In this document: positions 1 to 5,026 of the stretch, in pieces
Numbering within the stretch: position 1 is the stretch's first letter
How the letters are laid out: each line of letters starts with the position of its first letter
Assembly (NCBI GenBank): GCA_030655675.1
Contig: JAUSPM010000184.1
Coordinates: 1-5,788 of the forward strand
DNA length: 5,788 nt
From: Methanosarcinaceae archaeon
Lineage (GTDB): Archaea; Halobacteriota; Methanosarcinia; Methanosarcinales; Methanosarcinaceae
Direction of reading: 5' to 3'
The notes under the pieces: generated by a model
What the model saw: the letters and a program-made list of their open reading frames with translations, nothing else
What the model was told of the DNA's origin: nothing
The model's database searches: none
Translations under genes and position numbers: made by a program

Positions 1-459
1 CAAGATTGTGATCTTGAAAATGATTTTGAAAATAGATCGGAATCTACTCCTGAAAAGCATGACAAATTTTTAAGAACTGTATTAATATGTCCTGCCTATG
101 TTGCTATTGATCTTAGAAAAGGGATCCATCTGGAGGACTTAAATTTAAAAATGGAGACGTTCAATAGTGCTAGATGGAACTCTATAATGAAGCAAAACAA
201 CGCACGATATCACTTTCTAGAACAAGATCAGGAATTGCAGGTACCAGAGCTAGTTATTGATTTCAAGCATTATTATGCACTCCCAAGGGATGCTTTATTT
301 AATATGTATGATGACAATTATCTTGTTACTATAAATCACCTTTTTCGAGAATTTTTATCTCAACGATTTTCAAATTATTTGAGTAGAATTGGTTTACCTA
401 AACTCAAAGGGTGTTCTGAAAAATGTTTAGAAGCCAATTCATCACAATGTAGTGACTAG
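1..459 (+). CDS. 3' end of an unrecognised protein gene (5' end outside window)
   Basis: The frame is open from base 1 to the TAG at 457-459 (152 residues) with no stop before the first internal ATG at 151, so the gene most likely starts upstream of the window and only its C-terminal part is seen. The first 20 or so residues are acidic and polar and look like a linker. A compact folded region with hydrophobic and aromatic residues follows, including LICPAYVAIDLRKG at residues 28-41, VIDFKHYYALPRD at about 84-96 and FREFLSQRFSNYLSRIGLP at about 114-132. The tail is polar and contains three cysteines. There is no membrane segment. I do not recognise the family. The conserved-looking FKHYY and SQRF..YLSRIGLP stretches suggest a real domain. 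The gene is AT-rich compared with serA, which may point to an accessory origin. Confidence is good that it is coding and nil on function. Confidence 0.72.
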   Translation, partial: QDCDLENDFENRSESTPEKHDKFLRTVLICPAYVAIDLRKGIHLEDLNLKMETFNSARWNSIMKQNNARYHFLEQDQELQVPELVIDFKHYYALPRDALFNMYDDNYLVTINHLFREFLSQRFSNYLSRIGLPKLKGCSEKCLEANSSQCSD

Positions 460-485
460 ATTTAATTGTAAATTGATAAAGTTCT

Positions 486-506
486 ATTTTCTTGTTTTAC
501 TTTTTT
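486..506 (+). terminator. T-rich archaeal-type terminator
   Basis: Three T tracts (T4, T4 and T6) lie within 21 bases, starting 27 bases after the stop codon of the left gene. Archaeal RNA polymerase terminates at such T runs without needing a hairpin, so this is the likely end of that transcript. Confidence 0.5.
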
Positions 507-532
507 AATTATACTACTCCGCAAGTATAATT
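507..532. repeat. Inverted repeat, 9-bp stem with 8-base loop
   Basis: AATTATACT (507-515) and AGTATAATT (524-532) are perfect reverse complements around the loop ACTCCGCA. The structure directly follows the T-rich tract after the left gene. It may stabilise the transcript 3' end or be a protein-binding palindrome. The stem is AT-rich, so chance is not excluded. Confidence 0.45.
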
Positions 533-641
533 TATATCAATTTTGTAGCAAAACAGATGCAGCAAAGTAAACTGATAACTAGGAGTTACAAAAAGCTGAT
601 TCGGTTTAGTATAAACAAAACAACAATTTAAATTAAAAATA

Positions 642-706
642 AGAGTTCGGGTTTTTGCCTACTTTAGCATAACTTAAAGTTTAAATTTTTAGAGTTCGGT
701 TTTTTG
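642..706. repeat. Two direct repeats, 16 bases each, 49 bases apart
   Basis: AGAGTTCGGGTTTTTG (642-657) and AGAGTTCGGTTTTTTG (691-706) match at 15 of 16 positions, and both are preceded by A/T runs. A weaker third copy, GATTCGGTTT, lies at 598-607, giving spacings of about 46 and 49 bases between the TTCGG cores. The repeats sit downstream of the minus-strand tRNA gene and upstream of nothing on the plus strand. Their role is unknown. They could be binding sites or remnants of a duplicated end of a mobile element. Confidence 0.5.
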
Positions 707-725
707 GACTTACCTATAACCCAGC

Positions 726-732
726 AAAAAAA
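726..732 (-). terminator. T7 terminator of the tRNA-Leu gene
   Basis: Read on the minus strand, the tRNA discriminator base at 734 is followed by one C and then seven T residues (732 down to 726). A T run directly behind a tRNA gene is the usual archaeal termination signal. Confidence 0.7.
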
Positions 733-733
733 G

Positions 734-816
734 TGCGAGAGGGGGGATTCGAACCCACGAATTCCTACGAAAATGGATCTTGAGTCCATCGCCGTTGACC
801 GCTTGGCTACTCTCGC
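734..816 (-). tRNA. tRNA-Leu, anticodon CAA
   Basis: The minus strand folds into a complete class II tRNA of 83 bases. The acceptor stem GCGAGAG/CTCTCGC is formed by 810-816 and 735-741, with A as discriminator at 734. The D stem is GCC/GGC. The anticodon stem ATGGA/TCCAT encloses the loop CTCAAGA, which places anticodon CAA at 782-780 and so reads the leucine codon UUG. A 14-base variable arm contains a TTC/GAA stem, as expected for tRNA-Leu. The T loop is TTCGAAT. The T stem has one C.U mismatch (743/757). The 3' CCA is not encoded and would be added after transcription, as is common in archaea. I see no intron. Confidence 0.95.
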
Positions 817-850
817 ATAGGGATTAACGATACCATTAATACCTAGTATT

Positions 851-860
851 AATTATAAAT
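851..860 (-). promoter_or_regulatory. Candidate TATA box for tRNA-Leu
   Basis: The minus strand reads ATTTATAATT about 35 bases upstream of the tRNA 5' end. An archaeal TATA box sits about 25 bases before the start of transcription, so a short leader of roughly 10 bases would result. The placement is plausible, but the region is AT-rich. Confidence 0.4.
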
Positions 861-912
861 CTATCTATCGAGGATTTAAATCGAAGTATTTGTTTAAACC
901 TTTTTGATGCCG

Positions 913-935
913 ATACAATCCGCCGTAGGCGGCGC
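913..935 (+). repeat. GC-rich hairpin repeat, left copy
   Basis: CCGCC-GTA-GGCGG (920-932) is a perfect 5-bp hairpin inside an otherwise AT-rich region. With its flanks (ATACAAT before, CGC after) it is nearly identical, in opposite orientation, to 1115-1136. Further out, both copies are accompanied by a GAGGATTT / GTATTTGT motif, which suggests two copies of a longer dispersed repeat that have diverged by deletion. Confidence 0.65.
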
Positions 936-972
936 GTTCCTCTATCAATGAGATAATGCTTACTTTATTTGT

Positions 973-992
973 GTTAACTTGCGTTAACTTGC
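973..992. repeat. 10-base tandem repeat, two copies
   Basis: GTTAACTTGC occurs twice, back to back. The GTTAAC core is palindromic. It lies between the two inverted GC-rich hairpin copies. The copies are exact, but their role is unknown. Confidence 0.6.
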
Positions 993-1114
993 ACTATATA
1001 ATTGTAAATATGTGCCAAGAAAATAATCACTTACAATCGCATTAATTCGGAGAATACAATCTCACTATAGGCTGTCGGAAAAGTCCATATTTAGAGGGTC
1101 AGTGGTGCGGGATT

Positions 1115-1136
1115 GCGCCGCCTACGGCGGTTGTAT
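1115..1136 (-). repeat. GC-rich hairpin repeat, right (inverted) copy
   Basis: CCGCC-TAC-GGCGG (1118-1130) with flanks GCG and TTGTAT is the reverse complement of 913-935 with a single-base gap. Together the two copies could pair over about 22 bases around a 179-base loop. The minus-strand context then continues with AATGAATTTGTTT and GAGGATTT motifs that loosely match those beside the left copy. Confidence 0.65.
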
Positions 1137-1196
1137 TGGTTTTAGATCAAACAAATTCATTTACGCAGATTTCTTGCCGCAGATATACAAATACAA

Positions 1197-1222
1197 ATCG
1201 AAATCCTCTATCGAAATCCTCT
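1197..1222. repeat. 13-base tandem repeat, two copies
   Basis: ATCGAAATCCTCT is repeated exactly at 1197-1209 and 1210-1222. The second copy runs into the stop codon (1221-1223) of the minus-strand DUF2240 gene. A related GAGGATTT is found beside the left hairpin copy near 870. It may be the terminal part of the dispersed repeat. Confidence 0.65.
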
Positions 1223-1688
1223 ATCTGACAACTGTATCATGCACCTGATCATAGAAAGTATCGATGTCGCATCCCATCTCGCGTGCTACAAGTAATGCGG
1301 CGACCTCGATTTCCACGAGATCGGAAAGTTGTTCTTGTTTTGTATTTATTCTGATTGCAATATCACGCAGTCCCATTGCAGTGGTGGCGGAAATGTGTTC
1401 CATTATATTTTCCAGTAATGTCTTTTCCTTGAACAGGTCAACCTCTGGCTTGAAACCATGGGGTATCTCGGTGGCATCAAGATCAAAAACAGGTTTTAGC
1501 ATTCCGTCAACAAGTGTCAGGAGTCTTGACTTAATAGCAAGGTCGCGCACTTTTGATGCTTCATCAGGGGACATCCATTTGAGATCAAACGATAGTGCGA
1601 ACTCAAAATCCCTCATCGAAAGTAAGGGGGCAGCATTTTTCTTGAACGGTGCTGCAACCACTAATGTAAGTTCATTCACCTGGCCCAT
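1221..1688 (-). CDS. DUF2240 family protein
   Basis: This is a 155-residue soluble protein. The N-terminal stretch ELTLVVAAPFKK, the FEFALSFDLKWMSPDEA segment at about residues 28-44 and the VFDLDATEIPHGFKPEVDLF segment at 67-86 match what I recall of the archaeal DUF2240 family, whose biochemical role is not established. The first 90 residues have the look of a winged-helix-like alpha/beta domain: helices, then two strands separated by DG. The C-terminal 65 residues (about 88-153) are helical. The ATG overlaps the TGA of the gene before it by one base (TGATG), so the two are almost certainly translated together. A GGTG seven to ten bases ahead may also serve as a ribosome binding site. The gene ends inside a 13-base tandem repeat. 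The family call is from memory of motifs, fairly confident; function is unknown. Confidence 0.82.
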   Translation of the reverse strand: MGQVNELTLVVAAPFKKNAAPLLSMRDFEFALSFDLKWMSPDEASKVRDLAIKSRLLTLVDGMLKPVFDLDATEIPHGFKPEVDLFKEKTLLENIMEHISATTAMGLRDIAIRINTKQEQLSDLVEIEVAALLVAREMGCDIDTFYDQVHDTVVR

Positions 1689-2170
1689 CAGGCACCACGT
1701 CGCAGTTCCTCGATGATAGTATCAGCAACCCTGCCGCACTCGGTACGTTCAGGACCGTCAATATGTTTGATCTGAAGCACTGCTACATTGTTTTCAAGAC
1801 TAATTCGTACAAGATACGTATCGCCCTTAAAAGGAACCCGATTATACTTTCCGTCAAGATAACTATATTTCAGAATAATCTTGAAATCTATGATCCCCTC
1901 GGGTTCAATAATATCGGCAATTGCATCAACATTGTCATAATTAAGAGGTGCAAAATCCACCTCATTAGTCATGATCTCAACGCCGATCTCACGCTTTGCC
2001 TGTATGCGATGACCTCTCTGTGAAACAGATTCAGTAACGAACATTCCGAATTTACCATCCAGATTAGCCATCACCTTAACAAGGAATGGCAGATCAGAAT
2101 AATAACGGTATTTTTGCTCAAATTGTATTTCCCTATGCGGGAAACGATGGTAAATTCGTTTTCGCATCAT
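1688..2170 (-). CDS. Conserved-looking protein of unknown function, coupled to DUF2240 gene
   Basis: I do not recognise this 160-residue protein. It starts at one of two consecutive ATG codons (2170 or 2167), with a weak AAGG ahead, and overlaps the DUF2240 gene by one base (TGATG). The N terminus is strongly basic (RKRIYHRFPHR, residues 3-13). The middle alternates charged and hydrophobic residues in a pattern typical of beta strands (for example FLVKVMANL, FGMFVTE, IDFKIILKYSYLDG, DTYLVRISLE, VAVLQIKHI). A short C-terminal helix (GRVADTIIEELRRG) ends it. There is no signal peptide or membrane span, so it is probably a cytoplasmic, mostly beta protein. The basic N terminus could bind nucleic acid, but that is only a guess. 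The one-base overlap says it works with, or is co-expressed with, the DUF2240 protein. Confidence 0.78.
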   Translation of the reverse strand: MMRKRIYHRFPHREIQFEQKYRYYSDLPFLVKVMANLDGKFGMFVTESVSQRGHRIQAKREIGVEIMTNEVDFAPLNYDNVDAIADIIEPEGIIDFKIILKYSYLDGKYNRVPFKGDTYLVRISLENNVAVLQIKHIDGPERTECGRVADTIIEELRRGA

Positions 2171-2225
2171 CTAAACCTTATTTGGTTGCATGATATTAAT
2201 AATCTTATGTGGTTCGACTTCATTT

Positions 2226-2237
2226 AATATAAATTTC
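2226..2237 (-). promoter_or_regulatory. Candidate TATA/BRE promoter for the 160-aa and DUF2240 gene pair
   Basis: The minus strand reads GAAATTTATATT in the 91-base gap between serA and the next gene, about 60 bases before its ATG. This fits an archaeal TATA box with a purine-rich BRE just upstream and would give a leader of about 30-35 bases. It suggests that the pair can be transcribed independently of serA, although readthrough from serA is possible because I see no T-run terminator between them. Confidence 0.5.
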
Positions 2238-2261
2238 AGGCGTTTTATGTTTGAATATCGT

Positions 2262-3833
2262 CTAGAGCGTCACCAGTTTTGCATCCAGTATACCCTCAAT
2301 ATTCCTCATTTGTTTAAGTATTGGGTCAGGAACTTCCGAATCAACATTAAGCGCCATAATTGTAGTTCCGCCGATCTCAACACGTCCCACCTGCATTCCT
2401 GAAATATTGATGTTATTCTCACCAAGCAGGATACAACATGGTCCGATCACATTTGGTTTATTAACGTGGTTTGAAACGATCATATAACCCGATGGAACGA
2501 TATCAACACGGTACTTATCGATCTGGATGATCTTTGGCACATTACCGATAACTGCACCTGCAACCAATTTTGTTTCAGACCCTTTCGTAAGTTTGACCTG
2601 TATCGTTGACACAAGTTCTTCTGACTTTTCAGATTTGCTCTCAATAACCTCTATCTTGCGTGATTTCGCAAGTGTCGGAGCATTTACATAATTCACACCG
2701 GATCCAAGTGCAGTCTTAAGTAAACCCTTCAGTGCCGCGACCGTCACAGCTCTTGTATCCTTTTCGGAGATCTCGCCATAATATCCGATCTCAATCTTTT
2801 CACAATTCCCACCCATAAGTTGTCCGGCAACACTCCCCATAGTCTCAGCGAGTTTGATATATGGTGCAAGTATAGCCATGACCTCTGGTTTGACAGATGG
2901 GATATTAATAGCATTTTTGGCACTGCCGCCATTCAATACAGATATAACGTCATCCGCAACCGATATAGCAACATTGATCTGTGCCTCTTCAGTTGATGCA
3001 CCCAGATGCGGGGTCATGATTATATTATCAAGATCCATCAATGGGCTGTCAAACGGAGGTTCATTCACAAACACATCAAGTGCCGCGCCTGCAACCTTGC
3101 CGCTTTTCACTGCATCTGCCAGCGCCTTTTCATTGATAATGCCGCCTCGTGCGCAGTTAATAATTCTTACACCGTCTTTCATCACAGCGAACTGCTCTGC
3201 ATCAATGATGTTTCGTGTTTCTTTGATAAGCGGTGTGTGTACTGTGATAAAATCGGCACGCTTAGATATCTCATTGACTGTTGCGAGTTCAACACCCAAC
3301 TCCTGTGCGCGTTCCTCTGAAATGAACGGGTCATATGCAAGAATGGTCATTTCAAGTCCCTGCGCACGCTTGGCAACCTCTGCACCAATGCGTCCAAGTC
3401 CTACAACACCCAATATTTTGCCATTGACCTCAGTACCCATGAAATTTTTGCGCTCCCATTTCCTTGACTTCATGGATGCATTTGCCTGCGGGATGTTCCG
3501 TGTAAGTGACATCATCATCGCAATGGTATGCTCGGCAGCCGAGAGCATGTTACCCTCTGGCGCATTGACCACAATAATTCCTTTCTGTGTCGCAGCATCG
3601 ATATCAATATTATCAACACCGACTCCTGCCCTACCGATTATCTTCAGATTATCTGCCGCATCAATAACCCTTTTAGTCACCTTAGTTTCGCTTCGAACAA
3701 GAAGTGCATCTGCATCCTTGATCTTCACGATAAGTTCGTCTTCAGAAAGACCGGTTGAGATGTCAACTGTAAAATGTTCTTGAAGTCTTGATGTTCCTTC
3801 CTCTGATAATGGGTCACTGACTAATACTTTCAT
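2262..3833 (-). CDS. serA: D-3-phosphoglycerate dehydrogenase (long form with ACT domain)
   Basis: SerA oxidises 3-phosphoglycerate to 3-phosphohydroxypyruvate with NAD+, the first step of serine biosynthesis in the cytoplasm. At 523 residues it has the usual length of the long form. The substrate-binding domain covers about residues 1-95 and 290-310, with RAGVGVDNID at 68-77. The Rossmann domain (about 96-289) carries the dinucleotide motif GLGRIG at 145-150. The expected catalytic residues are present: Arg229 (NCARGG), Glu258 (VNEPP) and His276 (PHLGAST). An intervening allosteric-type domain spans about 318-445, and a C-terminal ACT domain about 450-523, which in this family binds serine for feedback control. 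The ATG at 3833 is supported by GGAGA nine bases upstream and by the normal N-terminal start MKVLVSD. The gene is intact, and more G+C-rich than its surroundings. It is followed downstream by two small genes with no evident role in serine synthesis. Confidence 0.97.
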   Translation of the reverse strand: MKVLVSDPLSEEGTSRLQEHFTVDISTGLSEDELIVKIKDADALLVRSETKVTKRVIDAADNLKIIGRAGVGVDNIDIDAATQKGIIVVNAPEGNMLSAAEHTIAMMMSLTRNIPQANASMKSRKWERKNFMGTEVNGKILGVVGLGRIGAEVAKRAQGLEMTILAYDPFISEERAQELGVELATVNEISKRADFITVHTPLIKETRNIIDAEQFAVMKDGVRIINCARGGIINEKALADAVKSGKVAGAALDVFVNEPPFDSPLMDLDNIIMTPHLGASTEEAQINVAISVADDVISVLNGGSAKNAINIPSVKPEVMAILAPYIKLAETMGSVAGQLMGGNCEKIEIGYYGEISEKDTRAVTVAALKGLLKTALGSGVNYVNAPTLAKSRKIEVIESKSEKSEELVSTIQVKLTKGSETKLVAGAVIGNVPKIIQIDKYRVDIVPSGYMIVSNHVNKPNVIGPCCILLGENNINISGMQVGRVEIGGTTIMALNVDSEVPDPILKQMRNIEGILDAKLVTL

Positions 3834-3940
3834 TATATGATTCTCCGTATGTACATGATGTTAGATATTTTGTAATTTAGTTATGTGCTGTTAATTGTGT
3901 TAATGTAATTTAAGGGCTACTAAATGGAATAACTGTTGTT

Positions 3941-3950
3941 AAAATATATT
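3941..3950 (-). promoter_or_regulatory. Candidate TATA box for serA
   Basis: The minus strand reads AATATATTTT about 110 bases upstream of the serA ATG. Transcription would start near 3915-3920 and leave a leader of about 85 bases. It is the best TATA-like match upstream of serA, but other AT-rich sites lie nearby, so the assignment is tentative. Confidence 0.35.
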
Positions 3951-4055
3951 CAGGGCCTTTAAAGTTATGGTAAGTGGTTTTTGCTTTTGACCATAAACAA
4001 ACATTACCGTAAATATAAGTAACTGTTTTATCGGTTGAGTGGATGGAGTTTTTTT

Positions 4056-4084
4056 AATTATATATATTTTATAAATATATAATT
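4056..4084. repeat. AT-only near-palindrome
   Basis: AATTATATATATTT (4056-4069) and AAATATATAATT (4073-4084) are near-perfect inverted repeats, apart from one extra AT in the left arm. The segment also contains TATA-like sequence on both strands. It could be an easily melted site or a pair of promoters. Low complexity makes a chance origin possible. Confidence 0.4.
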
Positions 4085-4122
4085 TAATTAGAATCAGTTA
4101 AAATTAGCAGTTATCCGCTATC

Positions 4123-4139
4123 GATTGTAACAAACAATC
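4123..4139. repeat. Inverted repeat GATTGT-N5-ACAATC
   Basis: This is a perfect 6-bp inverted repeat with a 5-base spacer, AACAA. The spacing and symmetry suit a dimeric transcription factor site, but no regulator is encoded in view. Confidence 0.4.
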
Positions 4140-4169
4140 TTATAAAACAATTGGGCGATGTTACCACAA

Positions 4170-4208
4170 AACTTAAGTATTAATAATGATAATCATGAAT
4201 AACTTAAG
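4170..4208. promoter_or_regulatory. Paired AACTTAAG boxes, operator-like
   Basis: The 8-base sequence AACTTAAG, with palindromic core CTTAAG, occurs at 4170-4177 and again at 4201-4208. The start-to-start distance of 31 bases is about three helical turns, so both boxes face the same side of the DNA. This is a typical layout for cooperative binding. It lies upstream of the candidate TATA boxes of the + strand cluster, suggesting an activator or repressor site for it. This is inference from pattern only. Confidence 0.4.
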
Positions 4209-4212
4209 ATGC

Positions 4213-4232
4213 TTTGACAGTTTGCTGTCAAA
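4213..4232. repeat. Perfect 8-bp hairpin, loop TTTG
   Basis: TTTGACAG (4213-4220) and CTGTCAAA (4225-4232) pair perfectly around a 4-base loop. No T run follows on either strand, so it is not an ordinary terminator. It sits five bases after the second AACTTAAG box and probably belongs to the same regulatory region. Confidence 0.5.
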
Positions 4233-4282
4233 AACGATTGTGGTGGATTGGATTCTGACTTAATTAAACCTACAAATATGAT

Positions 4283-4321
4283 TTTTATATTCGTCGGTTT
4301 GATAATAAAAGTCACTTATAT
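4283..4321 (+). promoter_or_regulatory. Candidate promoter of the three-gene cluster
   Basis: Two TATA-like sites precede the first gene: TTTTATAT at 4283-4290 and ACTTATAT at 4314-4321. They would give leaders of roughly 65 and 35 bases before the ATG at 4377. The choice between them cannot be made from sequence. Confidence 0.4.
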
Positions 4322-4376
4322 CAGAGCAAATTCAACACAAAATATTCGATATAAACTTAAACAGGAGAGTTGAAGA

Positions 4377-4982
4377 ATGGTTCAAGTTGGACAAGAATTA
4401 CTGAATGTTCCTTTTGGTGAAATGATAAAAGAAATGGCTCTTGCTATTGCAGAGGGTCAGATGGCACTTGACATGAATTCGGTACAAGTAGCTCAGACAC
4501 TCGCTCAAACCGAACTGGACGTAGGAAGCGTAGTGATGTACATTGAAGAAACCGTGAATGAAGCCGGTGATGTGACGGCTACCAGTGTAGTCACCAATGA
4601 TTCACCTATGTCACTTCTAACTTATGGTCTTGAGCCAAGGTTTTACGAATTTACTGAGTCCATAATTGAGGTGAAGATGGCCATCACCATGATGAGAGAA
4701 AGCTCATCTGAGGTTAAATACGGTAGTAAATTTAATTTAACAAACACAAGTAAATTAAGTGGCAGTTATAGTTCTGGCGGACTGGCAAGTCTTCTATTTG
4801 GAAAAGGAAAAGCTAAATATGAAAATACTACAACTGTAGCATATTCATCAACTTTCGATGCAAAATACAATTCCAAATATTCATTCAAAGAAGAGGGTAC
4901 AAGTTTGTTGCGTACTACATTAAAGCCTGTACCTGCGCCATCAAGAGCAATACCAACAGTAAGGGTGACAGAGGCCGCATAA
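4377..4982 (+). CDS. Small soluble protein, DUF2589-like, first of a paralogous pair
   Basis: This 201-residue protein starts at an ATG nine bases after GGAG. It has three blocks shared with the next gene. Residues 13-36 form a helix ending in EGQMALDMNSV. Residues 94-106 contain IEVKMAITM. Residues 160-188 contain DAKYNSKYSF and GTSLLRT, followed by PVPAP. Between blocks one and two lies a probable beta hairpin (VVMYIEET...GDVTATSVV, 52-72). Between blocks two and three lies a Ser/Gly/Lys-rich stretch (109-159) with a short hydrophobic LASLLFGKG. No signal peptide or membrane span is seen. The order (helix with a QMA/AQ motif, a beta segment, an amphipathic strand, then a Tyr/Ser/Lys-rich strand region) recalls DUF2589-type proteins, whose function I do not know. 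That link is weak and from memory. The upstream region has operator-like repeats, suggesting controlled expression. Confidence 0.8.
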   Translation: MVQVGQELLNVPFGEMIKEMALAIAEGQMALDMNSVQVAQTLAQTELDVGSVVMYIEETVNEAGDVTATSVVTNDSPMSLLTYGLEPRFYEFTESIIEVKMAITMMRESSSEVKYGSKFNLTNTSKLSGSYSSGGLASLLFGKGKAKYENTTTVAYSSTFDAKYNSKYSFKEEGTSLLRTTLKPVPAPSRAIPTVRVTEAA

Positions 4983-5014
4983 GCCATCTTCCCTTACTAT
5001 TTTTCACATTAAAT

Positions 5015-5019
5015 GGAGG
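5015..5019 (+). promoter_or_regulatory. Ribosome binding site GGAGG deciding a GTG start
   Basis: GGAGG lies seven bases before GTG at 5027. The ATG at 5013, overlapping this site, reads into a TGA after five codons, so the GTG is the supported start of the second gene. Confidence 0.8.
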
Positions 5020-5026
5020 CGCATTC

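Larger units (their letters stand above)
817..1220. other. 404-base gene-free region with repeat debris
   Basis: No frame of useful length with a ribosome binding site was found here on either strand. The region contains the tRNA promoter, two inverted GC-rich hairpin copies (913-935 and 1115-1136), a 10-base tandem repeat (973-992), a sequence resembling an insertion-sequence terminus (GGCTGTCGGAAAAGTCC, 1070-1086) without a partner, and the 13-base tandem repeat reaching the DUF2240 stop codon. This composition fits decayed small mobile or dispersed repeat elements rather than a gene. Confidence 0.55.
3834..4376. other. 543-base AT-rich divergent intergenic region
   Basis: No convincing gene lies between serA (minus) and the three-gene cluster (plus). 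The region holds candidate promoters for both directions, a long AT palindrome (4056-4084), a 6-bp hairpin (4123-4139), a pair of AACTTAAG palindromic boxes (4170-4208) and an 8-bp hairpin (4213-4232). This is long and structured for an archaeal promoter region, suggesting regulated expression of the right-hand cluster. Confidence 0.6.

Noticed and set aside
557..631. 24-codon open frame after the left gene
   Set aside because: There is no ribosome binding site, the region is AT-rich intergenic DNA and nothing in it is recognisable.
642..706. Possible short CRISPR array
   Set aside because: There are only two good copies of a 16-base sequence, with low-complexity edges and no cas genes. The repeat is too short and the weaker copy is badly matched.
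1264..1716. Open frame of about 150 codons on the plus strand
   Set aside because: It is antisense to the DUF2240 gene, its translation is Ser-rich and without family features, and the opposite strand is clearly coding.
2854..3783. Long open frame on the plus strand (about 309 codons)
   Set aside because: It lies wholly antisense to serA. It follows from serA codon usage and its translation has no recognisable domain.
4213..4232. Hairpin considered as a transcription terminator
   Set aside because: No T run follows it on either strand, and no gene ends just before it.
4195..4263. 22-codon open frame (begins MNNLRCFDSLL) spanning the 8-bp hairpin
   Set aside because: It could be a leader peptide, but no ribosome binding site precedes the ATG and stop codons lie directly upstream.
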